Shown one piece after another: positions 20,936-30,971 of a stretch of 64,000 nucleotides of DNA; positions within the stretch are counted from its first letter, which is position 1, and each line of letters begins with the position of its first letter. The DNA is taken from contig BJOX01000041.1 in NCBI GenBank assembly GCA_009731375.1, forward strand, positions 396,168 to 460,167, written 5' to 3'. Source of the stretch: Paulinella micropora. Its lineage: Eukaryota; Cercozoa; Imbricatea; Euglyphida. Position numbers and translations under genes: made by a program. The notes beneath the pieces are model-generated. The model did not search any database and was not told the origin of the DNA. It saw only the letters and a program-made list of their open reading frames with translations.

Positions 20936-22353
20936 AGCCCTGCTGAGATCAGACAAGAACGTGCCCTCTTCCCCCCAGCGTGAGGTTTACTGTGCCTTCT
21001 CTGCCGCATCGAGAGTGGCCGCAGTCCTTGGCTTCCGGAAGATACATGTTGTGACAGATTGTAAGGCGGCGGCGGGTTGTAAACTCGTGTTACTCCGCCC
21101 AGCCGCACGTACAGAGACTCTTAGAAGTGTGGGCCACGAAGCTAGTCCGGGCAGGCATTGCGTTGACGGCTTCTTCTGTCCCGCGAGAGCGCATCTCTGT
21201 TGTGGACTGCTTGGCCCGTGCGCAGGTAGATCGAGCGCGAGACTTGTGGCGAGAGATGAGCCTGTCCGCGCCTTCTTCAACGCGTCTACGGCCGCTACAG
21301 AAGTCCCTTGGCTTGTCGACTCCGCGGTCGAGTTGATGGCCCAGTCGCTCTCAGCTGGCACCAGCGCAACGTATGGTTCTGCCATCCACAAGCTTCAAGA
21401 GTTCGGGGAGTCCTACGCTACAGATCGCTGGAAGCCCCAATGGTGGAAGCCAGACCCAGTTTTCATCGTGCTCTTCCTGATTTGGCTGTCCCGCTTCTTC
21501 GCCGTCTCTACTGTTAAAGTATATATGTATACCATCCGGGACTTCTGTCTCCGGTTAGGAATGGATGATCCAACCGACAATCACTATGTCGAGATGGTAT
21601 GGAAAGGAATCAAGCGCAGTAAGCGCACAAAATTGAACAATCGTCTGACGCTCGAATTCTGGATGCTTCTTGCTGTGGCGTCTTTCGTGTTCGGACAACG
21701 TTCTAACAGAGCCATCCCCAAGTCTAGTAACTACGCGCCACTTATGGATAACCGTGGCAACCGTTGCGGTCTGGGGCTTCTTTGGTCTGTTCCGGGTCTG
21801 CGAGTTGGTAGCCTCTGGCTGCCTTGCCACCTGTCGATTCCTTGTTAATTCTTCTGTGAGGGCCGTCTACAGCGATGGCCTCAATCTCATTATGGTACGA
21901 CTCGATGGTGCCAAGCAAGATCCCTTCCGGCGAGGCTGTGACGTGGGGCTCGGGGAGCAAGACAACCCGCTAATCTGCCCGCACCAATGGAAGGAGCTAT
22001 ACTGCAAGAGCCGTGATTGCTTCAGTCTTCCGTCAGCCGGTCTGCAGCCGTTCTTCCGCCTCGCTGACAATTCCCCAGTCAATCGCTCTACGTTTGTTGA
22101 CACAATGCGCTTCCTGCTTAAGAAGGCCCGTGTTCCTACAGCAGCTCGCTTCAACGGGATTTCGCTACGCCGCGGGGGTGCTGCTCGTCTCTTCGCCTGC
22201 GGTGCCTCCGACACTGCAATCATGCCAGCGGGCAGGTGGTCATCCAACTGCTTCAGGCTCTACGTGGGCGCCAACTACAGAACTAGTTATAGAACAGAAA
22301 GCCATGGGGGGGTCAGAGAAGCTCTAGGCTCAGGCTCGGGTGGGGGTGGTTAG
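20860..22353 (+). pseudogene. RNase H end and tyrosine recombinase of the YR element
   Basis: RNase H continues with SSPQREVYCAFSAASR and HVVTDCKAAA. The recombinase has an N-terminal helical core-binding part (SAGTSATYGSAIHKL, VKVYMYTIRDFCLRLGM). After a frame break near 21680 comes the catalytic domain with GLFRVCELV (first catalytic Arg), DGAKQDPF (Lys), ISLRRGGAA, GRWSS and LYVGAN (presumed nucleophile Tyr). Family knowledge: the second box is normally HxxR. Here His is replaced by Ile while Arg is kept. Confidence 0.7.
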
Positions 22354-22524
22354 TCTGAGTTAGTTTCACGCTCGCTCTTTGTCAGTGTGACCGGACCGTC
22401 TAGTCTTGGACGGATCCGGCCGCAGTGTTCCACTTGCCTTGTCGTATGTTGAGCGAGCTTGAAAGAGCGCTTGAGCCTAGACCTCTATTCTTTTCCCCAT
22501 TTGATTCCGACGAGATCGGATCGT
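22354..22524 (+). other. 3' untranslated part of the YR element
   Basis: Contains small inverted repeats (CCGTC...GACGG at about 22398-22415; GCTCGCTCTTT against AAAGAGCGCTTGAGC). Split direct repeats expected for a Ngaro/PAT element are not evident. Confidence 0.35.
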
Positions 22525-23061
22525 CTAGGCTTCCATTAAAGCTCTGTTCTTTGTTCTGTGTTTCTCAGTAAGGGAAAAGTAACCAAGGATTAAAGTAGAT
22601 TTTAACTCAATGCCATATGTGTCAAGGGCCAACATCCTAGGCTTAGGATCGTTGTCAAACAGACTCTGAGTGTTGGCGAAGCTAGCACCGGCAAAGGCCG
22701 TCAACTCGTTTGGATTGGCGCTGCCTAACATTTGAAGTGAAAGCGGACCTAGCTCAAAGTCCTGCACTTCGCCAAGGAGCGAACGCACGTGTGGGGGAGC
22801 AGACGATGGGGTAAGCGTGGCTGCCCCCTCCATGTCCTGCCTAATCCTACATACGGCAGCAAAGCCCCACTTTGCAAGCTCTACCAAATAACTTTGCTCT
22901 GAGTCAGTGTAAAGCCTCGCACCTTCTACCCCCAACATTTCCATAACTTGGTGTGCGGCGATGGAGCGACTGTCCGGACGAGGGGGTTCACGCACCAACT
23001 TGCGGTCTTCCTTTGAAAAAGACCTGAATACCGTCCTGATTGTCACCCTGAATACTCGCAA
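22525..23061 (-). CDS. minus-strand ORF, unrecognised
   Basis: A 178-codon frame with ordinary composition (VELAKWGFAAVCRIRQ, GPLSLQMLGSANPNELTAF, RMLALDTYGIELKS). It flanks the right side of the YR element while 15051-15728 flanks the left on the same strand, so both may be parts of one gene split by the insertion. I see no motif that identifies it and no clear splice junctions. Confidence 0.3.
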   Translation of the reverse strand: MRVFRVTIRTVFRSFSKEDRKLVREPPRPDSRSIAAHQVMEMLGVEGARLYTDSEQSYLVELAKWGFAAVCRIRQDMEGAATLTPSSAPPHVRSLLGEVQDFELGPLSLQMLGSANPNELTAFAGASFANTQSLFDNDPKPRMLALDTYGIELKSTLILGYFSLTEKHRTKNRALMEA

Positions 23062-23839
23062 GCGCCAGACATTCCCAATTACGCTGCCCCGTCATCCTGG
23101 GTCGCGGCTGGGCGGCGAGTGTCTCTGGACAAAGTGTCGCTACTGCCAAAAAATGCCGAGGTGGTTGTGGAGGCAGGAGCTGCTGCAGAAGCAGGGGAAG
23201 ACAGAAAACCCAAGCCCCGTGTAACCTGTTGGAAACACAATCATGAGGAATGGAAAAGAGCACAGGTGTGAGTCACCTGAAGCCTGGTTGCATTCAATCT
23301 TTGCTTCTGCTCCTCCCTTTCGTTCTTCCGTTTCTTCATTGCGAACCCCTGTCCAGACAAAAAAAAAACATAATCATCCAACTGGCAGAGACATGTGCAT
23401 TTCAAAAATGTATTTATTTCAAAGGGAGATGCTTGACCAGCTGAGCAAGAGCAAAGGGCAACGACACGACGTGTTTTTGGGAGCGATTTTGCTCACTTTT
23501 TGAGAAGTCTAACGGGCGCCTTTTTTTGAGCAAAAACGCTCCCAACCCTTTTCCGACGGTAGACAAAAATGGCATTCATCTTAGACCGGCCTATCGGACG
23601 ACCGAAAAATCAGGTAAAATCCCAAAACGTCCTGACAACAGCACTTTTTTGGGAGAGATTTTCAACGGTTTTTGACCGTTCAAAAACAGGGTTGTCGGGA
23701 CGACGAGATGTCGAGAGTTTCTCGCACAACCCAACTCTCAAGTAACTCGAGAAGTGCTGCCTTTGGAGTTCACAGTTTTTGCCTTCACTTGCATCACGTC
23801 AGTAGACAAGAGTTTTGTTGTGTGTCGTTTGTCCAGACT
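23062..23839. other. intergenic, with an inverted repeat
   Basis: 18-base arms at 23477-23494 and 23528-23545 (GGGAGCGATTTTGCTC against GAGCAAAAACGCTCCC, one mismatch) can form a hairpin. A smaller one, AACGGTTTTTGACCGTT, lies at about 23660-23680. Both lie upstream of the gene starting at 23840. No gene seen. Confidence 0.45.
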
Positions 23840-24355
23840 ATGCCTTCTGGAAGAAGTCGCCGTCCAGCAGCAGCTGCTGCGACTAGTACTGCTGCCATCG
23901 CGGCTGTCGCGGCCAACGAAAGCCGTGACGATGACGCTATCATGGCCGACCTGCATGAAGAACGCGAGGCCATCGTCGCGGATCCGGAACGCAAGGCAAA
24001 TCCCTCATCGTCTGGCCCCATGGAGGTTATCACTATCGAGTCGGACGTTGACTCGCGTACATCGACGTCGACCACGAATGAAAACGTAGTCCCTCTTGCT
24101 TCTCCCAGGGTTACAACGATTCATATTGTTGCAGTGTTTATGCCCCAGTCCCTGCATTGGCACGAGGACCCACCTGCGCACACTGTGACCATCGATGGAG
24201 ACCTGACGACCATCTCCCTTTTCTTGGGTGTACTATCCGGAGTGCTGCGTCTTACCAAGCTTGTTCACACCGTCGGAGAAGAGGCGTCAGTACATGGCGC
24301 TGTCCCACACACACACACACACACAGACTCTCTCTCTCTCTCTCTCTCTCTTGCG

Positions 24356-24399
<44 letters not shown>

Positions 24400-24404
24400 C
24401 TCTT

Positions 24405-24444
<40 letters not shown>

Positions 24445-24445
24445 C

Positions 24446-24499
<54 letters not shown>

Positions 24500-24521
24500 T
24501 CCTCTTTCTCTCTCTCTCTTC

Positions 24522-24559
<38 letters not shown>

Positions 24560-24581
24560 TTCTCTTTCATCCTCTCTCTCG

Positions 24582-24620
<39 letters not shown>

Positions 24621-26463
24621 CTCTCTCTCACACACACACACACAATATGTTATTCTTTTCTTTCTCCTTGTACAGATCGAACTGATCCGTCCTCAACGAT
24701 GGCAAGACTTGCTCTCCCTGTTGAAGAAGAGAGTTAGTTTTACGGAGGAGAAGGCAACGTTGCTTGGGCTAGCTGGACAAACTGCCCCGCACCATCTCTG
24801 TTGAAACTGTCAAGGTTGGGGACGTTACCGTCGAATTGGGCATGTGGATTTGGTTTGTGTCCATCGCGGGGAAGGACAACCTGGCGAAGCCTGACACTCA
24901 CCTTCGCCTGGGGAAGATCCTGCGCTTCGTCATCACCAGTTCTCAAAGCGTACATCCGTTTCGTGTACGCGTATTACTCACAAGCGACTGGAGAGGTAGA
25001 GGTCTCGGCTGCCAGCGTGGACCACATTTTTGCTTTTCTTTCGGCGCGGGCAGCCTCTCTGATCGAACATAAGCATCACAACCCAGCCGGTACATTCCTG
25101 CTCTTCTGACTGTTTGCTTTGCATGATTGGTACTTACTCGGCTCTTGTATGCCTGTGTTGAGGTGAGCTCAAGAGCGACTGGGACGCCGCCTTCCCCGCC
25201 ACTCAGGGCAAAATGACCGACCGGATTACGAAGTACGCCCACAAGTCGCACCAGCAGTGCGGCGTCGAATCACCTGCGTCGGCATCTACGTCATTTCAAT
25301 TACCGTCCACTGTTTCCAGTACTCAGTCATTGCAACTTGCCTTGCAGGAAAAGGCACTCGCCACCCAGCAGATCGATTCTCTGAAGTCCAAAGTGGACAC
25401 ACTTATTCATGCCAACGATTCCCTCAAGTCGAAGGTATCAGTCCTTCAAGCTAAGTTGCTGCATGAGAAGAATGTGTCCAACCGCGCGGCCTCCGACCTT
25501 GCAGAGTCCAAGAAGAAGATAGCTGACTTTGACGCGGCTATGTCGGCTTTGAGAACCAAGGCAGCTGCCTCTGAAAGTGAGGTCAAGAAGGTGGGAAGCA
25601 CCAACGCCGAGCTTCTTGAGCAGGTGCAACACGAGGTTGCCAACACTGCTGCAGTTCAAGAGGAGCTATCGACTGCCATGGACGAAATCCAGACCTTGAA
25701 GAAGGTCATTACGAGATTGGTATTCTTTAGACTATGTGTCTCAGTGTTCTTTTTTTTTTTCTTTTCTTTTTTTTTAGACGATCAGCAATAAAGAGCGGCA
25801 GATTCGGGAGTACAAGAAAAAAGTTCTCGCTGCTAAAAAAGGGGTAAGTGAAGTCTATCTGCTGGCGCCTTTTACCACACATATGTTTTGATGTATGCTG
25901 TGCCAAGGAAGCGCAAGATGGGGTGGAGGAGTGGGACAACCTCCTGATCGAGGTGGAAGAGTTCAAGGCACAAGCACATTTCCACAAGGAGCGGGGAGAT
26001 AAGCTCGCAAAGGACCTGGCAGAAACGAAGCGCGAGAACAAAACTCTGTCCCTGAAAGTCGAAAGTACGTTCCTTGTTCTTTGCGTTGGGGGGGGGGGGG
26101 GGGGGGGGGTGGGTTTGGGGGGGGGGGGGGGGGGGGGGGGGGGGNNNNNNNNNNNNNNNNNNNNNNNNNNNNNAAGTGTTTGTGGTGTGTATAGATGCTT
26201 CCTCGGGGTCCAGCAGAAGCAAATCGTCCAAGCGCTCGCGAAAATCATCCGACGGCACGCCTTCAGGCTCCGACGTCGAGTGTTCCCAGTCTGAGTCCGA
26301 GTCGGAGGGAAGTGAGGAATCAGACCAGGAGGATAAATTTCGTTCTCCGGAGGCACGCCGCTCCAGCAAGAAGCATGCTCGCGACAGCAGCAGCAAGTCG
26401 AAACGAAAACCACAGTCTGACCGCTCCAGCAAGAAACGCAAATCAGGGCGCCGCACCCCTTGA
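23840..26463 (+). CDS. seven-exon coiled-coil protein with Ser/Lys/Arg-rich tail, unrecognised
   Basis: Exons: 23840-24289, 24676-24732, 24773-25089, 25163-25704, 25778-25843, 25908-26064, 26195-26463, stop TGA at 26461-26463. Junction phases agree, except that exon 3 is one base out of register near 24940. Splice sites are canonical; intron 2 is only 40 bp. The protein starts MPSGRSRRPAAAAATST and is acidic early on. Exon 3 encodes a compact segment (VTVELGMWIWFVSIAGKD, YIRFVYAYYSQATGEVEVS). Exons 4-6 are a long heptad coiled coil (LKSKVDTLIHANDSLKSKV). The last exon is SR/SK-rich and acidic, ending KKRKSGRRTP, a likely nuclear localisation signal. I infer a nuclear or DNA/RNA-associated scaffold; family unknown. 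Confidence 0.6.
24303..24650 (+). repeat. (CA)n(CT)n(CA)n microsatellite inside intron 1
   Basis: (CA)11, then ~280 bases of (CT)n with scattered interruptions, then (CA)n/(CT)n. It fills most of the 386-bp intron between a GTACAT donor and a TTGTACAG acceptor. Confidence 0.9.
26089..26173 (+). other. poly(G) run and 29-N assembly gap
   Basis: Some 50 bases of almost pure G precede Ns at 26145-26173, within the last intron of the coiled-coil gene. The true intron length is unknown. Confidence 0.95.
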
Positions 26464-26519
26464 CGGGGTTGTGATGACGAGCCCGTTGATCGGCTTCTCA
26501 GTCTGCGACCAGCTCGGTG

Positions 26520-26838
26520 AGCGTCACCTTCAGTTTCATGACCGATTAAATTAGATTTATTTCACTACTCCCCCCCCCCCTTTTTTTTTAATAATATATA
26601 CGTGGACAAGCAGCCGGTTGTGTTAATAGAAATATTAATTAATTAATGTTGCATAAATGAACCATTATTCGGCCTCGGGCGTCACCTTCAGTTTCATGGC
26701 CGATTAAATTAGATTTATTTCACTACTGCTTATTTTTTTTAAAAAATAATATATAAGTGAACAAGCAGCCGGTTGTGTTAATAGAAATATTAATTAATTA
26801 ATTTTGCATAAATGAACGATTATTCGGCCCCTGCATAT
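26520..26838 (+). repeat. tandem duplication of a ~158-bp AT-rich unit
   Basis: The unit beginning CGTCACCTTCAGTTTCATG and ending AATGAACNATTATTCGGCC occurs twice in direct tandem (about 26521-26680 and 26681-26838) with a few substitutions and a changed C/T homopolymer. It starts about 60 bases after the stop codon of the preceding gene, so both copies may lie in its 3' UTR. Confidence 0.85.
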
Positions 26839-27213
26839 TAAACTTAAACAGTGTTTGCGTACTACTTGAAAATCACTATAGTTTAATTTTTTGAATTGAA
26901 TATTTGAATAGTAAATTAATAATAAATTCAAAAATATTATTTTAAAATTATTCAATTAATTATTTTATTTGACAAAAGCAGGTAAAAATCACTTTCTGTT
27001 CTTTAACTTAGAGCAGGGTGTGATTTTGCTCATAGTCACAAAATCCGACAGTTAAACGTTTCCCCTGTTTGAAAATTTAAATTTTTTCAATAAAAATTAT
27101 ATATTAATCATCTACTATCAATATACTAATGATTTATGATGATGTTAGAACAAAGTTTGAAAATTTTTGAAATTTCTCGAAAAAAATCTGCAAAACATTT
27201 TCCATTTTATCGT
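26839..27213. other. AT-rich intergenic DNA
   Basis: Runs of A/T with no open frame or recognised repeat. It may include degenerate left-hand sequence of copy B of the 4.6-kb repeat. Confidence 0.4.
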
Positions 27214-27298
27214 CGCACCTTAACGACCTGTCAAAACCTTTACCGTTGATAATTCACTCTTTTTGACCGGTTCATTAGATTCTCCTCTGCACGACGTT
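27214..27298. mobile_element. interspersed repeat, copy B, left part
   Basis: Aligns with 4828-4913 of copy A (CAAAACC-TTACCGTTGA, then TTAGATTCTCCTCTGCACGA). It stops exactly at the target duplication of the copia element, and its continuation starts at 36850. Confidence 0.75.
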
Positions 27299-27303
27299 TC
27301 CAC
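27299..27303. repeat. target site duplication, left copy (TCCAC)
   Basis: TCCAC lies directly before the left LTR and again directly after the right LTR (36845-36849). A 5-bp duplication is typical of Ty1/copia integration. Confidence 0.9.
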
Positions 27304-27498
27304 TGTTAGACTACTGTTATTAATAAAGCAATCTATGATAGCTACTACACTCTCAACACACTACAACAACTTTAATGAGAAAAGGCGCCAACAGACGCGC
27401 CACGTAACTTGACTGGCCGGATCATAAGCAATGGCTCTAAGGACACCGTTACTCCAATACGGCCGCCCATAACTATTAATTAATGATTAGTTCCAACA
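27304..27498 (-). repeat. 3' LTR of the copia element
   Basis: 195 bp, TG...CA ends. Immediately inside it, on the minus strand, CCAGGGGAG abuts TGTTGGAAC, a polypurine tract of the expected kind for plus-strand priming. Confidence 0.92.
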
Positions 27499-28591
27499 CT
27501 CCCCTGGAACAAAGTAAATTAATATTAAGTTACTGCCGTTCCTAATTAAGTTACGTCTCCTACTACTATTTTGTGAAACATTAGAAAACACAAACTCAAA
27601 ACATATTCTCTTACCCTCACTCTCTCCGAGAGGTAATGTTGGGGTTGGCTACCCTCCTATCCACAGCGAGTACGTATCGACTAGAGTACGTACAAGGCAC
27701 CGGGCCTGTGGTATATTCGGGCCTACCCAACGAGAAGAGGATTAACTCCCTACTCTCCCTATCTCACAAATGAGTAAGAGAAACATGCGAAAACCACATA
27801 CATAGATATCATATAAGAATACAGAGATATGATAATAACTTCAAAAGAAGTAATAACATAGTGTGATAAATATATGAAAATATATGTGTATATATGATAT
27901 ATATTCACATATGATCATAATATGAAACTAAAATTTGGAAGCGCTTCCCGTAAGGGGGTACATAAAAGTAACAAAAGTAATATAATTATATGCCACAAAT
28001 ACAAATATCTGTAATTATCAGCGGGTCTGAGGGTCGGGTAGATTCCCGGGGCCTATCAAGACATATAGTCTGATCAATCGCCCTTCGTCTACCACTCCAC
28101 CCTCAAGTTGGCTTCTTATCGATTTTTATATATATAGTGTAATTACAAATGGTCTTCAGCATTGAGCGATAGGAACTAGGGGGTAGTGCGTGTCCCCGAG
28201 CTTACGCCAGCACGGGAACACGCACATACTTAGTAATTTTATAGCTAAGTTGTCGGGGCCAGAATCAGCCTTTGCCGCCGATCCAACGCGGGCGCTTCCC
28301 ATCCTCCCCCTCGACTTAGTAAAGTTATGCAACTAAATGATTATTACATCTTAACGGGGGTAGGGGAGAAAAAGGTGAAAGTCCAGGCACGTCTTGCCTC
28401 TTCTCCTGTAAGGAGGTATGACGTCATTGGGTGCGTGTTAAATCTCACGCTCGCGCTCAAGTCACCTATATCACTCCCCTCAATGTACTGTATGCGAGAA
28501 ATATAATATACGAGAATCGATACGATCCGCTTCTGAGGATATAATTATAAATGATCATAGCGTGAATATTTATGTGGGAAATACCTGGTAC
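27499..28591 (-). other. 1.1-kb non-coding 3' region of the copia element
   Basis: No open frame of note. It contains the motif TTACGGGAAGCGCT (minus strand of 27940-27953), here part of the 12-base palindrome GGAAGCGCTTCC, and several GC-rich blocks with CCCC/GGGG words (28020-28330). Confidence 0.6.
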
Positions 28592-30324
28592 TTACAACGC
28601 GATTTTAACACCAAACTTTGCGAGAAATTCTTTCACCAACTTCACCGAGATTTGGTCAGCCAGGTAATTGAATTTTTCGTACATGAAATTTATTTTGGTA
28701 AATAAATCCGCGATGTTTTCCTCCATCGGTACCCGGAACAACTTGACAACTCCCTTCTTAACCAACTTCTCGAGCAGGTGGTACCTGACATCGATATGTT
28801 TGGTTCTTGACTCCCCTAACCCCCTTTCTGAGAGGATGATGGTCCCCTCATTGTCCTCGAACAAGGGGGTGAAACCTCTTATGGGCAAACCGATGTCACG
28901 GAGAGACTGTCTTAAAGCAAGCAACTCCCTTACTGCTTCGTTAGCTGATACGGTCTTTGATTCAAGGGTGGATTGGGCTATGACAGTCTGAAGTTTAGAA
29001 AACCATGCTACCGGTGCCCCGTTGAAGAGAAAGATATACCGGAACGGGATTTCCTCGTAACCTTTTCTCCAGCAAAGTCTGAGTCAATGTATCCCACAAG
29101 GGGATGCTCGTCTATCAGTTTTTCGACATTGGCGATAACGGGGACGCTGAACGCATTGACTTCTGTGGCTTCACACGAGTAAAGCTCAAGTGCCCTTTCT
29201 GCGGCCGATGGTCCTTTGGTCGGTTTCCATGATTTAGGGGGTTTGGGGACAAAGAACCCTTCGGTCAACATTTTGACTAACCTCTCATCACCCCGTTTGA
29301 AATATAGGGCTCTCGGGGTCAGCAACCATAGAAACATACGGTGAACCATGGCATAAGATATTTCAGGGGATGGGACTTGTTGATTTGCAGCTATACTCAA
29401 AGGACAGATCAAGAGAGGGCGAGTGTGAACGGCAAGAAAAATAAGCATGCCGATCAAACATCTAAGGTCATATTTGAGCAGACGGTGACCAACTTTCAGG
29501 GGGGCAGGGTTTTCTGATGTGAAGGGGGTTTTAGCAGGCACCTCCTTCATATAATCTAACTCATCTAAAATGAGAAGCTCATATTTTCGTTGATGCAGTA
29601 AAATCCCTTTTTCAGATTGGACAATCTGGATGTTTTTGAATTCCGTGGCCTTCCCTAAGTTTTTGCACCTGAAACCATGCTTCTTCATGCTCTCTACAAG
29701 ACTTATGTGTTTGGCTTCATCAGCAGCATGCAGTCCATCATCTACATGAAAAGAGAGAAGCTGCATACTTATGGGGTCCTTGGCATGTTTGATAAAAGAA
29801 GCCCGGTCAAGGGAGAAAGTAATAACTGCTTGCTTCCCGACTAGCTCCCTCAACATTAAATCATGCCACAATCTCCCCGCCTCAGGATGACCATAAAGAG
29901 CCTTCCGGAGGAGCCAAACAAAACCTTCTCTCTCAAAACCCGGGGGGATTTGACATAGATGTCATAAGGCATTTTGGCATGTAAGTAGGCAGTGGTGAAG
30001 TCAATTAGCCACAAGTCTATTCCGAAGCAGGCAGCATAAGCAATGATAAGAAGGATAATGCGATGATGAGCGGTGGGCGAGTATGTGCGTTTGGGATCAT
30101 ATTGCAAGCTCGCTTTCAGGAGATCCCCCCCTAAAGGTGATCCTAGCTTTATGATATTCATCGCTCGTTCCCTGTTGCTTAAAAGTGTCTATCCATTTTA
30201 GAGGGATAATGGGAGTGCCTGACCTTCTCGCCTCGCTCTCTTCTCTCCATTCAAATGCGTTGAGCTCCTCTTGCTGTCTGACTTCTGTCTCTCTCGCTTG
30301 TCTCCTATCTTTCGGCTTTTGCAC
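28592..30324 (-). pseudogene. RT and RNase H of the copia element
   Basis: Three frames (30324-30097, 30161-29856, 29871-29008) plus 28924-28592 make one domain string. PLKWIDTFKQ and YSPTAHHRIILLIIAYA lead to LIDFTTAYLHAKM (first catalytic Asp), then LSFHVDDGLHAA (YxDD box, FHVDD as in the other copia element) and GKATEFKNIQIV. RNase H follows with YIDSDFAGEKVTRKSRSG, then FEDNEGTIILSERG and RTKHIDVRYHLLE. At least three frame breaks separate these parts. Confidence 0.88.
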
Positions 30325-30342
30325 GACGGGAAATTCCGGAAT

Positions 30343-30831
30343 TTACTCGGTTACCAGACAATAATTGATTCTCTCTTCTTTCGCACAGACAGAGATATGT
30401 TTATTTCTGGTTCTCCCGGGGATTACGTTCTCCTGAGAAATGTTTCCTTGCTCATGAGATCTCCATCCCGGGGGATGTTTGTCCTTTTCCGCAGCTATCC
30501 TAACTCTCTCCCCCTCGGCATGGCCGAATTCACTGGTTACATTGGGGTCGTGGCGTGCCGGTTCGATAACAGCCTGCGGTACAAGAGAAGGGAGGGCTGC
30601 TCCCCCTGAAATCTCGTACTTTATGATCTCCGAATCTATTATTTTCTTCGTAACGCCATCATCAAACTTAACGTTGTGGGCCGGGAATCGTTTGTTTCTC
30701 CTGACAACCGGGGCAGTCGGGTCAATGGTAACTCCCTTCCGTAAAGTGGAATCCCACTTATCTCCATAAGTGGATTTAGCCCACTCTTCCCCGAAAGCCC
30801 GTGCCGGGATCTGAACGATCTTCCCAGACAA
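30343..30831 (-). pseudogene. linker domain between integrase and RT with YG..W motif
   Basis: RAFGEEWAKSTYGDKWDSTL, followed by a basic VRRNKRF segment and VKFDDGVTKKIIDSEI. The same W-A-x-x-(S/T)YG-x-x-W pattern occurs in the truncated copia element at about 11215-11260 (WAEKTYGEGWESKV). A small chromo-like or Tudor-like fold is possible; this is inference. Confidence 0.5.
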
Positions 30832-30971
30832 GATGACTTTAAGTTTGGGTTTTCTCCCCCTCTTTCCCTACTTTGACACCCTGACTAGTTCAAGGTATAA
30901 CTTGGCTATTTCAAGGTATACCCTTACTATTGCAAGGCATACCTTGGATATGTAAGGTAAACATTGAAAGG

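Larger units (their letters stand above)
15738..22560 (+). mobile_element. DIRS/Ngaro-type tyrosine-recombinase retroelement, decayed
   Basis: In order on the plus strand: Gag with CCCH/CCHC fingers, Ser-rich linker, reverse transcriptase, RNase H, tyrosine recombinase. Family knowledge: this RT-RH-YR order with no integrase or protease defines DIRS-like (YR) retroelements. At least six frame breaks are needed to read it. Termini are not resolved. I looked for split direct repeats and inverted terminal repeats and found none by eye, so the limits are those of the coding and palindromic sequence. Confidence 0.75.

Noticed and set aside
24228-24804. Ser/Leu and His/Thr-rich ORFs over the CT/CA tract
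   Set aside because: The tract is an intron between a GTACAT donor and TTGTACAG acceptor that keep the frame of flanking exons.
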